This document shows, one piece after another, positions 35,590 to 44,824 of a stretch of DNA of 64,000 nucleotides. The position numbers were made by a program, and so were the translations under genes. The notes under the pieces were generated by a model. That model was not told the DNA's origin. It searched no databases and saw only the letters and a program-made list of their open reading frames with translations. How positions within the stretch are numbered: the first letter of the stretch is position 1; each line of letters starts with the position of its first letter. This DNA is from Allobosea sp. CRIB-10 (lineage in GTDB: Bacteria > Pseudomonadota > Alphaproteobacteria > Rhizobiales > Beijerinckiaceae): positions 105,749 to 169,748 of the forward strand of contig NZ_FOKP01000011.1 of the NCBI RefSeq assembly GCF_900112185.1, read 5' to 3'.

Positions 35590-36591
35590 ATGCGCGTCGC
35601 TGTGATCGGGGCCGGCGTGGCCGGCCTCGTGACGGCGCTCGAGCTGGCCGGGCGGGGTATCGCGGTCGACGTGTTCGAACGCAGTGCCGCGCTCGGCGAG
35701 CGGGCCTGCTCCTGGGCGGCCGGCGGCATGTTGGCGCCCTGGTGCGAGCGCGAGAGCGCCGAGGAGGCGGTCGTCACCTTGGGTCGGCAGGCGCTCGACT
35801 GGTGGCCGCGCCATTATCCCGGCACGCTGGCCCATGGTACGCTCGTGCTCGCTTCGGCGCGCGATGCCGGCGAGCTGACGCGTTTTTCCGCGCGGACGAG
35901 CGGTTTCGAGCGGCTCGATGCCGATGCGGTCGCCGCGCTGGAGCCCGATCTCGCCGGCCGGTTCCGACAGGGCCTGTTCTTCGCGCAGGAGGCTCATCTC
36001 GATCCGCGCCGCGCCATGGCGGCTCTAGTCGAGGCGCTGCAGGCGGCCGGCGTGCCGATCCACTACGGCGTCGAGGCAGACGAGACGGCGCTCGATGCCG
36101 ACCGCATCATCGATTGCCGTGGCCTCACGGCGCGCGACCGTCTGAGCGCATTGCGTGGGGTCCGCGGCGAGATGCTGGTGCTGCGCACGGACGAGATCAG
36201 GCTGAGCCGCCCGGTCCGGCTGCTGCATCCGCGCATCCCGCTCTATGTCGTGCCGCGCTCCGACGGGCATCTCGTGATCGGCGCGACGATGATCGAGAGC
36301 GATGATCGCCGTCAGGTCAGCGCCCGCTCGGCGATCGAACTGCTCAGCGCCGCCTATGCGCTGCATCCGGCGCTCAGTGAGGCAGAGATCGTCGAATTGC
36401 GCGCCGATGTCCGCCCGGCCTTTCCCGACAACCTGCCTGATATCGTCGAGGATGGCCGGACCTTACGTTTCAACGGCCTGTTCCGCCACGGCTTCCTGCT
36501 CTCGCCGGCCTTGGCCCGGCAGGTGGCCGATCGTCTCCTCGCACCAAGGGAGTTGTCCGATGCGCATCATCGTCAACGGCGACACACGTGA
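35590..36591 (+). CDS. thiO: Glycine oxidase / FAD-dependent oxidoreductase ThiO
   Basis: This 333-residue DAO-family flavoprotein oxidises glycine to the imine needed for thiazole formation by ThiG. FAD motif VIGAGVAGLVTALELAGRG lies at the N-terminus, followed by CSWAAGGMLAPWCE (isoalloxazine contact). The C-terminal NGLFRHGFLLSPALA carries the substrate/flavin loop. It follows thiC by five bases and overlaps thiS. Confidence 0.9.
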   Translation: MRVAVIGAGVAGLVTALELAGRGIAVDVFERSAALGERACSWAAGGMLAPWCERESAEEAVVTLGRQALDWWPRHYPGTLAHGTLVLASARDAGELTRFSARTSGFERLDADAVAALEPDLAGRFRQGLFFAQEAHLDPRRAMAALVEALQAAGVPIHYGVEADETALDADRIIDCRGLTARDRLSALRGVRGEMLVLRTDEIRLSRPVRLLHPRIPLYVVPRSDGHLVIGATMIESDDRRQVSARSAIELLSAAYALHPALSEAEIVELRADVRPAFPDNLPDIVEDGRTLRFNGLFRHGFLLSPALARQVADRLLAPRELSDAHHRQRRHT

Positions 36592-36757
36592 GGTCGCCGC
36601 CCCCATTCTGGCCGAGGCATTGGCCGAGCTGGGCTATGCCGGCGCAGTCGTCGCCACCGCCGTGAACGAAGCCTTCGTGCCCGCCGGCGCGCGGGCGCAG
36701 ACGGTCCTCGCGGATGGCGATCGGCTCGAGGTCCTCGCGCCGATGCAGGGAGGCTGA
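36560..36757 (+). CDS. thiS: Sulfur carrier protein ThiS
   Basis: This 65-residue beta-grasp protein starts MRIIVNGD and ends MQGG. The terminal Gly-Gly is adenylated and thiocarboxylated to carry sulfur to ThiG. VATAVNEAFVP is the family block. It overlaps the thiO end by 32 bases and precedes thiG by three bases. Confidence 0.93.
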   Translation: MRIIVNGDTREVAAPILAEALAELGYAGAVVATAVNEAFVPAGARAQTVLADGDRLEVLAPMQGG

Positions 36758-36760
36758 GCG

Positions 36761-37531
36761 ATGGATTTCTATGGTTTCACCCCACGCTCCCGCCTCTTCT
36801 TGGGCACGGCGCAATATCCCTCGCCGGCCGTGCTGCAGAAGTCGGTCGAGGCGGCCGGCGTCGATGTCGTCACGGTCTCGTTGCGGCGCGAGGCCGGCCG
36901 CCTCGGCGGCGGCCAGGATTTCTGGGCGCTGATCCGCGGCCTCGGCGTCAGGGTTCTGCCGAACACGGCCGGCTGCCACTCGGTCAAGGAAGCGGTAACG
37001 ACGGCGCAGATGGCGCGCGAGGTCTTCGGCACGCCCTGGATCAAGCTGGAGGTGATCGGGGAAGCCGACACGCTGCAGCCGGATGTCTTCGGGCTGGTCG
37101 AGGCGGCACGCATCCTCTGCGCCGAGGGCTTCGAGGTCTTTCCCTACATGACCGAGGACCTCGTCGTGGCCGAGCGGCTGGTCGAAGCCGGCTGCCGGGT
37201 GCTGATGCCCTGGGGCGCGCCGATCGGCACCGGCAAGGGCCTGAACAACCCTTACGGCCTGCGGGCGCTGCGGGCGCATTTCCCCGACATCCCGCTCGTC
37301 GTGGACGCCGGCATCGGCCTGCCCTCGCATGCGGCCGCGGCAATGGAGCTCGGCTATGACGCGGTGCTGCTCAACACCGCCGTGGCCAAGGCCGACGATC
37401 CCGCTGCGATGGCGGCAGCCTTCGCCCGCGCGATCGAGGCCGGGCGCCTCGCCTTCGAAGCGGGGCCGATGGAGCCGCGCGACATGGCCGCGCCCTCGAC
37501 CCCGGTGCTCGGCCGGGCCCTGCTGGGATGA
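36761..37531 (+). CDS. thiG: Thiazole synthase ThiG
   Basis: This 256-residue TIM-barrel enzyme makes the thiazole phosphate carboxylate from deoxyxylulose phosphate, the glycine imine and ThiS thiocarboxylate. [16 protein letters not shown], the Schiff-base Lys in WIKLEVIGE and [14 protein letters not shown] are diagnostic, as is [29 protein letters not shown]. The stop overlaps the ATGATG upstream of thiF. Confidence 0.95.
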   Translation: MDFYGFTPRSRLFLGTAQYPSPAVLQKSVEAAGVDVVTVSLRREAGRLGGGQDFWALIRGLGVRVLPNTAGCHSVKEAVTTAQMAREVFGTPWIKLEVIGEADTLQPDVFGLVEAARILCAEGFEVFPYMTEDLVVAERLVEAGCRVLMPWGAPIGTGKGLNNPYGLRALRAHFPDIPLVVDAGIGLPSHAAAAMELGYDAVLLNTAVAKADDPAAMAAAFARAIEAGRLAFEAGPMEPRDMAAPSTPVLGRALLG

Positions 37532-37545
37532 TGCGGGAGGCAGCC

Positions 37546-38517
37546 ATGACCGATCGTTACGCCCGCCAGATCGTGATGCCGGAGATCGGCCCCGAAGGGC
37601 AGGCGCAGCTTGCTCGGACGCGTATCCTCGTCGTCGGCGCCGGCGGGCTCGGCTGCCCCGTATCCTCCTATCTCGTCGGCGCCGGCATCGGCCGCTTGCT
37701 GCTGGTCGATCCCGACCGGGTCGAGGAGAGCAATCTGCACCGTCAGCCGCTCTACCGGATGAGGGATCTAGGGCGGTTGAAGGTCGAGGCGGCGGCGGAC
37801 GCGCTCGCCGCCTATAACCCCGGCGTCGAGATCGAGGCGCTGGCGTTCAGGCTCGCCCCCGACAATGTGGCGGGGCTGGTGGCGCGGGCCGACGTCGTCG
37901 TCGATGCCGCCGACAGTTTCGCCGCGACCTATGTTCTGAGTGATGCCTGCTACGAGACCGGCAAGCCGCTGGTCAGCGCTTCGATCGTCGGCCTTTCCGG
38001 CTATGTCGGCGCCTTCTGCGGCGGTGGGCCGAGCTGTCGCGCCGTCTTCCCGGAAATGCCGGCGCGCGCCGCCGATTGCGCCACGGCCGGCGTGCTCGGC
38101 CCGGCCGTCGCCACTCTCGGCCTGCTGCAGGCACATATGGCGCTGCTGCTGGCGCTAGGCCTCGCGCCATCGCCGCTCGGCCGGGTGATCAGCTTCGATG
38201 CCCGCCGCCTCGGCTTCGGCGGTTTCTCCTTCGCCGGGGCGCCGGAGCCGCTTTCGGGTTCTTTTCCCTTCATCGCGCCCTCACAGCTGTTGGTCAGCGA
38301 TATCGTGGTCGAGCTACGCGGGGTCGAAGAGGCACCGGTTGCGGCCGCTCCGGACGCGATCAGGCTCGCGGTCGAGGAGATCGACCGGCTGTCGCTGGAT
38401 GACGCTGAGGGTCGGCGTGTGGTGCTTTGCTGCCGAACCGGCATCCGGGCGGCGCGCGCCGCCGGCAGGCTTGCGACGCGGGGCGCCGGCGATCTGGCCC
38501 TGATGGCGCTGGGCTAA
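37546..38517 (+). CDS. thiF: ThiF/MoeB-type adenylyltransferase with a C-terminal rhodanese-like segment
   Basis: This 323-residue E1-like enzyme should adenylate ThiS: VVGAGGLGCPVSSYLVGAGIG binds ATP, NLHRQPLY and VDAADSFAATYVLSDACYE follow. The start at 37546 follows GGGAGG. Two oddities are visible. The zinc CxxC pair normally seen (CYRCLFP) is reduced to SCRAVFPE, and the C-terminus adds RVVLCCRTGIRAARAAG, a rhodanese active-site loop with Cys296 that would carry persulfide sulfur. The rhodanese part is shorter than a full domain, resembling the tail of MOCS3/ThiF-rhodanese fusions. Confidence 0.85.
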   Translation: MTDRYARQIVMPEIGPEGQAQLARTRILVVGAGGLGCPVSSYLVGAGIGRLLLVDPDRVEESNLHRQPLYRMRDLGRLKVEAAADALAAYNPGVEIEALAFRLAPDNVAGLVARADVVVDAADSFAATYVLSDACYETGKPLVSASIVGLSGYVGAFCGGGPSCRAVFPEMPARAADCATAGVLGPAVATLGLLQAHMALLLALGLAPSPLGRVISFDARRLGFGGFSFAGAPEPLSGSFPFIAPSQLLVSDIVVELRGVEEAPVAAAPDAIRLAVEEIDRLSLDDAEGRRVVLCCRTGIRAARAAGRLATRGAGDLALMALG

Positions 38518-38557
38518 AATCTTCCCCATATCCCTTGGCGAGTCCGATGGAGACAAG

Positions 38558-39325
38558 ATGACGAGCGACACCACCGAGATCACGCTGGCGCGGACCCTGC
38601 AGCCGCAGGAGGTCGCCGCCGTCCTCGCGCGTGTGGCGGAGGTCCGCCCGCGCGTGCAGTGCCTGACCAACACTGTGGCGCAGAACATCACCGCCAACAT
38701 GCTCCTCGCCTTCGGCGCGATCCCGTCCATGGCGATCCATGTCGACGAGGTCGCGGCGATGGCGGAGGGCGCCGGCGCGATCCTGATCAATATCGGCACG
38801 ATCAACGCCGAGAGCGAGCTCGCCATCCCCAAGCTGCTGGAGGTGGCGCGTGATCGCGGCAAGCCGGTTGTCTTCGACCCGGTTTTCGTCGAACTGTCGC
38901 CCCTGCGCCGGCACATCGCCGGGCAGGTGCTGCGGCTGCCCGATATCCTGGTGCGCGGCAACGCCACCGAGATGGCGGCGCTCTCCTTCGATCTCGCCGC
39001 CGCGCAAGGCGTCACGCGCGTCACCACCGGCAAGGTCGACCGGATCGAGAGCGGCTCGGCGAGCTTCTCGGTCGCGCATGGCCATCCGCTGATGACGAAG
39101 GTCACCGGCATCGGCTGCGCTGCCGGTGCGCTGATCGCGGCCTGCTGCGCCGTCGAGGCCGACAAGGCGGTCGGGGCGGCGGCGGCCTTGACCGCCTATG
39201 GCATTGCCGGCGAAATCGCGGCCGAGCGATGCCGCGGCCCCGGCAGCTTCGAGGTCGAATTGATCGACGCGGTCGCGGTGATGGATGCGGCGACGCTCGC
39301 CGCCAGAATGGAAGCGCGCCCGTGA
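38558..39325 (+). CDS. thiM: Hydroxyethylthiazole kinase ThiM
   Basis: This 255-residue ribokinase-like enzyme phosphorylates hydroxyethylthiazole, a salvage step. Blocks VQCLTNTVAQNITANMLLAFGA, PVVFDPVFVE, RGNATEMAAL and the catalytic GIGCAAGALIAACCA (conserved Cys of the anion hole) are present. Its stop overlaps the thiE start. Confidence 0.93.
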   Translation: MTSDTTEITLARTLQPQEVAAVLARVAEVRPRVQCLTNTVAQNITANMLLAFGAIPSMAIHVDEVAAMAEGAGAILINIGTINAESELAIPKLLEVARDRGKPVVFDPVFVELSPLRRHIAGQVLRLPDILVRGNATEMAALSFDLAAAQGVTRVTTGKVDRIESGSASFSVAHGHPLMTKVTGIGCAAGALIAACCAVEADKAVGAAAALTAYGIAGEIAAERCRGPGSFEVELIDAVAVMDAATLAARMEARP

Positions 39326-39990
39326 CCGTCGACATCACCCTTTACGGCATCGTCGATCCGCAGATCGCCAATGGCCGCTCCATGGCCGACATGGCGCGCG
39401 CCGCGGTCGAGGGCGGTGCGACGCTGATCCAGCTCCGCGCCAAGACCGAGACGACGCGCGAGATGATACGCGAGGCCCGCGCCATCCGCTCGGCCCTGCA
39501 TGGCACCAATGTGCCCCTTCTGATCAATGACCGCGTCGACGTCGCGCTCGCCGCCGGCGCCGATGGTGTCCATCTCGGCGCCGACGACATGAAACTCGTC
39601 GATGCCCGCCGCCTGCTCGGCCCGCGCGCCATCATCGGGGCGACGCTGAAGCATGAAAGCGAATTGCCCGAGCTGGCCTCCGCGAAGATCGACTATGCCT
39701 GCATCGGCGGCGTCTTCCCGACCACGCACAAGGACAATGCCGGTATCGCGCTCGGCGTTGACGGGCTCGCCTGCTTGCGTCAGGCGGCAGCGCGCGTGCT
39801 CGGTGCCCTCCCGGTCGGCGCCATTGCCGGTATCACCGCCGCCAATGCCGGCTCGGTGATCGCTGCCGGCGCTGATGGCGTCGCGGTGATCGGTGCGCTC
39901 TTCGGCGGCGACGATATAAGCGAGGCGGCGCGCGACCTGCGGCTCGCGATCGAGACTGCCCTGTCCGAGCGGGTCGCCGCGAGCGCCTGA
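39322..39990 (+). CDS. thiE: Thiamine-phosphate synthase ThiE
   Basis: This 222-residue TIM-barrel protein couples the pyrimidine and thiazole moieties. It starts at a GTG at 39322 within GTGA, which overlaps the thiM stop. Family motifs are LIQLRAKTET, LLINDRVDVALAAGADGVHLGADDM, IGGVFPTTHKDNAG and GAIAGITAANAG. Last gene of the thiamine operon. No thiD, needed to phosphorylate HMP-phosphate, lies in the operon. Confidence 0.92.
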   Translation: MTVDITLYGIVDPQIANGRSMADMARAAVEGGATLIQLRAKTETTREMIREARAIRSALHGTNVPLLINDRVDVALAAGADGVHLGADDMKLVDARRLLGPRAIIGATLKHESELPELASAKIDYACIGGVFPTTHKDNAGIALGVDGLACLRQAAARVLGALPVGAIAGITAANAGSVIAAGADGVAVIGALFGGDDISEAARDLRLAIETALSERVAASA

Positions 39991-39992
39991 TC

Positions 39993-40096
39993 TAGAGCGT
40001 TTTCGAGCGAAGTGGACACCGGTTCGCGTGAAGAAAATGCGATAAAACAAGGACCTAGAACATTTTCGCGATTCGAAGAATTGCGGAATTGCTCTA
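39993..40096. repeat. Dispersed intergenic repeat, family B, copy 2
   Basis: It shares tttcgagcgaagtgga, ccggttcgcgtgaagaaaa and tgcgataaaacaa with the copy at 6.72-6.83 kb, and ends in an inverted repeat tctagagc / gctctag. It lies between thiE and the convergent dehydratase gene and may serve as a two-way terminator. Confidence 0.8.
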
Positions 40097-41122
40097 GCCG
40101 GCGATCTCGGCGAAGCGCTTCGGCAGGGCAAAGCCGTGCCCGAGCGGGTCGTCCGCCTCGATGACGAAGCTGCCCTCGCCGGCGAGATGCCCGCGCCCGC
40201 CGACTTCGACCGTGACGGCACCCGCTGCCGGAAAATCGACCGGGCCGACCACCTTTCCGGTGAAGGTGCCGCCGGTGATGCTGCGGATCTTCCGGCTCCG
40301 GCCGAGCGGGATCAGTCCCTTGGCATGGTCGAGCGCCATCCGGGCGGTGACGCCCGAGCCGGTCGGCGAGCGATCGATCTGGCGCTCGGCGAAGACGCAG
40401 AGATTGAAGCTGTCCTCGCTCGCTTCAGCCTCGTCGGTGACGATCGTGCCATAGAGGAAGCCGAGATCGGGCTCGGTCGGATGGGTGATGCTGTGGCTCG
40501 CCCGGACCTGGTCGGTCAGCGCGCCCGCCGCCGCGACGACCTCCTCGACCGGCGTCTGCATCAGGTCGAGACCGAAGCGCGAGGCCGGCAGGATGCAGTA
40601 ATAGGCGCCGCCATAGGCGATGTCGGTGACGATATCGCCATGGCCGGGCACGGAAACCACGAGATCGCGCGCCTCGACGAAGGCCGGCACGCTCGCGAAG
40701 CTGACATCGCCGACTTTCCAGTTGCCTTGGCCGCCTTCGACCTCGCAGGCGAGCCGCACCAGCCCGCAGGGCGCCTCGATGGAAAAGCGCGTGACCGGCG
40801 CGGTCGCCTCGACCAGCCCCTGCTCGACAGCATAGCGGCCGAGCGCGATCGTCGCGTGGCCGCACATGGTCGAATAACCCTCGTTATGCGTGAACAGCAC
40901 GCCGAAGGCGGCCTCGGGATGGCTCGCCGCGACCGGGATGACGCCGTACATGCCGTCATGCCCGCGCGGCTCCAGCATCATCGCGCGGCGCAGATGGTCG
41001 TAGCTCTCGCGGGCCTGCCGGCGCTTGTCGAGGATGCCGGCGCCGGTGAGCTGCGGATAGCCTGACGTGACGATGCGCACCGGCTCGCCGCAGGTGTGAT
41101 AGTCGATATAGCTCAGGCGCAT
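40094..41122 (-). CDS. trans-3-hydroxy-L-proline dehydratase (proline racemase family)
   Basis: This 342-residue proline-racemase fold enzyme has Cys87 in TMCGHATIALGRY as the first catalytic residue. The second position, normally Cys in racemases and epimerases, is Thr254 in DRSPTGSG. The Cys/Thr pair is the hallmark of trans-3-hydroxy-L-proline dehydratases, which yield pyrroline-2-carboxylate. The start at 41122 follows GAGGACCC. It lies 13 bases after a sugar-kinase gene on the same strand. Confidence 0.88.
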   Translation of the reverse strand: MRLSYIDYHTCGEPVRIVTSGYPQLTGAGILDKRRQARESYDHLRRAMMLEPRGHDGMYGVIPVAASHPEAAFGVLFTHNEGYSTMCGHATIALGRYAVEQGLVEATAPVTRFSIEAPCGLVRLACEVEGGQGNWKVGDVSFASVPAFVEARDLVVSVPGHGDIVTDIAYGGAYYCILPASRFGLDLMQTPVEEVVAAAGALTDQVRASHSITHPTEPDLGFLYGTIVTDEAEASEDSFNLCVFAERQIDRSPTGSGVTARMALDHAKGLIPLGRSRKIRSITGGTFTGKVVGPVDFPAAGAVTVEVGGRGHLAGEGSFVIEADDPLGHGFALPKRFAEIAG

Positions 41123-41135
41123 GGGTCCTCGTCCA

Positions 41136-42068
41136 TTAGTCATCGGCGGAAGGCGGGTCGAGCCGCGGCGGATTGCAGCCCTGTTGGGCGCAGGTTTCGG
41201 CCGCCACCACGACGGCGAAGCCGAGAGCCGCTGCACAAAGTTCGTTCGGCAGGTCCTTCAGCACCGGGCCGAGGCCGCCATTTCGCCAGAGCGAAGCGAG
41301 GAAGGCGCCCATGAAGCTGTCCCCTGCACCGATCGTATCGACGACCTCCCGCGCGAGGGCAGGGAACACCATGGGCTCGCGGCGGAACGGCAGGAGATAA
41401 CCGCCCTTGTCGCCATCGGTAACCAGCAGCAGCCGGTCCCCATGGGCAAGCCAGCGCGCCAGGGGATAGCCGTACTCGGCGCCGTGAAGTGTTCGCGCAT
41501 CATCCGTGCTGCATTTCAGCAGATCGCACAGCGTTGCCCGCTCGTCGATGGCGCGACGCGCCTCATCGAGCGCCGGCAGCACGGCCGGCCTGACATTGAG
41601 ATCATAGCTGACGCTGAGCCCGGCCTCGCGCGCACGTCCCATCAGCGCCAGAGCCGCTTCGCCGGACGTGCCGAGCGTCGCGCCGAAGGAGGTGACGTGC
41701 AGATGCGCGAAGTCGTCGAGATGTTCCGGCGCGGGTGGCGTGGTATCGAACGCCGTGCCGTTCAATGAGAAACGATAGGTCGCGACACCGTCTGCGTCGA
41801 GCGAGGCCGTGGCGGAGGGCGTCGGTGCATCGCCGACTCCGACGAAGCGTTGGTCGATGCCCTCCTCTGCCAGGCGCTGCAGGAAAGACCGGCCGAGTGT
41901 GTCTCGCGAGAGGCTGACATTATAGGTCACCGGCGCGCCGCAGCGAGCCAGCGCCAGTGCCGTGTTGAAGCCGGAACCGCCGAGCACGACCTGGCGCTCG
42001 TGCCCGGCAGCGCCGGGCACGCAATCGACCAACGCCTCGCCATAGACGAGGACGCCCTTGCCCGTCAC
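41136..42068 (-). CDS. PfkB-family carbohydrate kinase
   Basis: This 310-residue ribokinase-family enzyme starts at a GTG at 42068 inside GTGA that overlaps the upstream stop. VLGGSGFNTALALARCG is the sugar-binding signature, and VVDTIGAGDSFMGAFLASL holds the catalytic Asp and anion hole. It resembles fructokinases or 2-keto-3-deoxygluconate kinases; the sugar is not determined. Coupling to a FAH-family gene suggests a sugar-acid pathway. Confidence 0.85.
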   Translation of the reverse strand: MTGKGVLVYGEALVDCVPGAAGHERQVVLGGSGFNTALALARCGAPVTYNVSLSRDTLGRSFLQRLAEEGIDQRFVGVGDAPTPSATASLDADGVATYRFSLNGTAFDTTPPAPEHLDDFAHLHVTSFGATLGTSGEAALALMGRAREAGLSVSYDLNVRPAVLPALDEARRAIDERATLCDLLKCSTDDARTLHGAEYGYPLARWLAHGDRLLLVTDGDKGGYLLPFRREPMVFPALAREVVDTIGAGDSFMGAFLASLWRNGGLGPVLKDLPNELCAAALGFAVVVAAETCAQQGCNPPRLDPPSADD

Positions 42069-43243
42069 AACAGGCCGCGCTTGGCCAGGTTGCGCATCAG
42101 ATGCGAGGCGCCGAAGCGCCAGGGCTCGCATTCGTCGGTGCGGCGCATGCGATTGACCAGCGCGCCGAGCTCGGGCGCCGAGATGGTGACGACGTCGCCG
42201 TATTTATGGGTGAAGCCGCCGCCCGGCGCGTCGCGATCCTTGATCGGCGCGAACATGGTGCCGAGATAGAGCGCCGCCCCGTCCGGATACTGATGGTTCG
42301 GGCCCAGCATCTGCGCGGCGAGATCGGCCGGGTCGCGGCTGATCATGGCGATCGAGGACGAGCCTTCCAGCGTGAAGCCGTCCTCGCCCACGACGGTCAG
42401 GCTCACCGTCGTCTTGCGGACATGGTCGAGCGAGAAGTCGCCGTCGAAGAAGCGGATGAACGGGCCGATCGCCGCCGCCGCATTGTTGTCCTTGGCCTTG
42501 CCGAGCAGCAGGGCCGAGCGGCCCTCGAAGTCGCGCAGGTTGACGTCGTTGCCGAGGCTGGCGCCGACGATCCGGCCATCCGAGGCGACGATGATCACGA
42601 TCTCCGGCTCGGGATTGTTCCAGCTCGAGCCCGGATGCAGGCCGGCATCGGCGCCGGTGCCGACCGCTGACATCGGCGGTGCCTTGGTGAAGATCTCGGC
42701 GTCCGGCCCGATGCCGACCTCGAGATACTGGCTCCAGCTGTTCTGGGCGATCAGCACCTCCTTCAGCTTCATCGCCTCGGGCGAGCCGGGCTTGAGCTTG
42801 GAGAGGTCGTCGCCGATGAGCTTGCCGATCTCGGTGCGGATTTCGGCGGCGGCTGCCGGATTGCCCCGCGCCTTCTCCTCGATGACGCGCTCCAGCATCG
42901 AGACGGCGAAGGTGACGCCGGCAGCCTTGACCGCCTGCAGGTCGACCGGGGCGAGCAGCCAGGGCTTGCCGTCATTGCGCGTGGCGGCCGAGCTGTTGGC
43001 GAGGAGATCGGCAAGCGAGTCCAGATTCTCACCGTCAGCGGCACGTAGTGCCGTCGCCGGATCGGCGGTCTCGCAGAGGTCGCGCATGGTCGGGAAGGTT
43101 GCGGTGACGTCGATCACCTCGTTTCCGGCAAGCTTGACCACCGACGGCCCGGCTAGGTCCGGGCGCCAGACGCGGCCGGCCAGCGCGGCGCGGTCGGCAT
43201 CGGCCGGCAGGGTGTTGGCGGGCGTGAGCGAGAGCGAGGCCAT
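42065..43243 (-). CDS. Fumarylacetoacetate hydrolase-family protein
   Basis: This 392-residue protein has an FAH domain in the second half. EVGIGPDAEIFTKAPPMSAVGTGADAGLH and WNNPEPEIVIIVASDGRIVGASLGNDVNLRDFEGRSALLLGKAKD carry the Glu/Asp metal ligands, and GDVVTISAPELGALVNRM closes the domain. The size and N-terminal helical domain fit the AraD1/L-2-keto-3-deoxyarabonate-dehydratase-like branch. It is divergent from ugpB and coupled to the kinase gene. Confidence 0.85.
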   Translation of the reverse strand: MASLSLTPANTLPADADRAALAGRVWRPDLAGPSVVKLAGNEVIDVTATFPTMRDLCETADPATALRAADGENLDSLADLLANSSAATRNDGKPWLLAPVDLQAVKAAGVTFAVSMLERVIEEKARGNPAAAAEIRTEIGKLIGDDLSKLKPGSPEAMKLKEVLIAQNSWSQYLEVGIGPDAEIFTKAPPMSAVGTGADAGLHPGSSWNNPEPEIVIIVASDGRIVGASLGNDVNLRDFEGRSALLLGKAKDNNAAAAIGPFIRFFDGDFSLDHVRKTTVSLTVVGEDGFTLEGSSSIAMISRDPADLAAQMLGPNHQYPDGAALYLGTMFAPIKDRDAPGGGFTHKYGDVVTISAPELGALVNRMRRTDECEPWRFGASHLMRNLAKRGLL

Positions 43244-43447
43244 GGCTGATCCAGCTTGTGTGCAGTGTACAGGAAGGGTCACGAAGAACAGCCGCTTCCG
43301 CGGGAAATCGCAAGTGCGCGGATGCGCGTCCACAGCGGGGCGGAAATGTCATCGTTTTGTCATTGAACTGTCGCCCCGGCTTCATGCTAGCTTGCGCACC
43401 AACGACAAGAACGCCCGCGTGCATCGGGGGCTGAGAGGGAGCTGATC

Positions 43448-44764
43448 ATGACCTTCAAATTCAAGACACTGACCGCGGCCGGCGTGCTCGCACTCGCCGT
43501 TGCTTCGCCGGCTCTGGCGCAGACCGAAATCCAGTGGTGGCACGCCATGACCGGCGCCAACAACGACGTCGTTGTCAAGCTGGCCGAGGAGTTCAACGCC
43601 TCGCAGAAGGACTACAAGGTCGTCGTCGCCTATAAGGGGTCCTATCCCGACACGCTGAACGCTGGCATCGCCGCCTTCCGCGCTGGCAACGCCCCGCACA
43701 TCATGCAGGTCTTCGAGGTCGGCACCGCGACCATGATGTCGGCCAAGGGAGCGATCAAACCGGTCGCCGACGTGATGAAGGACGCGGGCGAGAAGTTCGA
43801 TCCGAAGAGCTATCTGCCGGCGATCACCGGCTACTATTCGACGACGAAGGGCGAGATGCTCTCCTTCCCGTTCAACTCGTCCTCGATGGTGATGTGGTAC
43901 AACAAGGACGCGCTGAAGAAGGCCGGCCTGCCGGAAACCCCGCCGAAGACCTGGCCCGAAGTGTTCGAAGCCGCCAAGAAACTGAAGGCCGCCGGCTTCG
44001 ACAAGTGCGGTTTCTCGACCGCCTGGACGACCTGGGCCAATATCGAGCAGCTCGGCGCCTGGCACAACGTGCCGGTCGGCACCAAGGCCAACGGCTTCGA
44101 CGGCTTCGACACCGAGTTCCGCATCAACAGCGATCTCTTCGTCAAGCACCTGACCAATCTCGCCAACCTGCAGAAGGAAGGCGTGTTCTCCTATTCCGGC
44201 CGCACCAACACCGGCGAGGGCCGCTTCACCTCGGGCGAATGCCCGCTGTTCCTGACCTCCTCGGCCTTCTTCGGCAACGTCAAGGCGAATGCCAAGTTCG
44301 ACTGGTCGAACGCGCCGATGCCGTATTACCCGGACGTCGCCGGCGCGCCGCAGAACTCGATCATCGGCGGCGCCTCGCTCTGGGTCATGGGCGGCAAGAA
44401 GGCCGAAGAGTACAAGGGCGTCGCCAAGTTCTTCACGTTCCTCTCCGACGTCGACCGGCAGGTGAAGCTGCACACCGAGTCGGGCTATCTGCCGATCACC
44501 AAGGCGGCCTATGAGAAGGTCAAGGCGTCGGGCTTCTACAAGCAGAACCCCTATCTCGAGACCCCGCTGCTCGAGCTCAACAACAAGGAGCCGACCGAGA
44601 ACTCCCGCGGCGTCCGCTTCGGCGGCCTGGTCCAGATCCGCGACATCTGGTCGGAGGAGATCGAGGCGGCCCTGAACGGCCAGAAGACGCCGAAGGCGGC
44701 ACTCGACGCGGCCAATGAGCGCGGCAACCAGGCGCTGCGCCAGTTCGAGCGCACCGCCAAGTAA
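43448..44764 (+). CDS. ugpB: sn-glycerol-3-phosphate-type ABC transporter substrate-binding protein UgpB
   Basis: This 438-residue family 1 binding protein has a signal peptide ending SPALA-Q. IQWWHAMTGANNDVVVKLAEEFN, YPDTLNAGIAAFRAGNAPHIMQVFEVGTATMM and FPFNSSSMVMWYNKDALKKAGL are strong UgpB hallmarks. Upstream, TTGAAC at 43363 and TGCTAG at 43385 give a weak promoter candidate. GAGGGAG precedes the ATG. It begins the ugp operon. Confidence 0.93.
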   Translation: MTFKFKTLTAAGVLALAVASPALAQTEIQWWHAMTGANNDVVVKLAEEFNASQKDYKVVVAYKGSYPDTLNAGIAAFRAGNAPHIMQVFEVGTATMMSAKGAIKPVADVMKDAGEKFDPKSYLPAITGYYSTTKGEMLSFPFNSSSMVMWYNKDALKKAGLPETPPKTWPEVFEAAKKLKAAGFDKCGFSTAWTTWANIEQLGAWHNVPVGTKANGFDGFDTEFRINSDLFVKHLTNLANLQKEGVFSYSGRTNTGEGRFTSGECPLFLTSSAFFGNVKANAKFDWSNAPMPYYPDVAGAPQNSIIGGASLWVMGGKKAEEYKGVAKFFTFLSDVDRQVKLHTESGYLPITKAAYEKVKASGFYKQNPYLETPLLELNNKEPTENSRGVRFGGLVQIRDIWSEEIEAALNGQKTPKAALDAANERGNQALRQFERTAK

Positions 44765-44778
44765 GACAAGACTGATCG

Positions 44779-44804
44779 AAGGCCGGGGCGTTTGTCCCGG
44801 CCTT
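44779..44804 (+). terminator. Intra-operon stem-loop between ugpB and ugpA
   Basis: A nine-base perfect stem (AAGGCCGGG with CCCGGCCTT) and an eight-base loop are followed by CCTTGC, with no U-run. A hairpin here is typical after binding-protein genes and would raise ugpB mRNA over the downstream permease genes. Confidence 0.55.
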
Positions 44805-44824
44805 CCTTGCCGCCGGGCTGGCCG

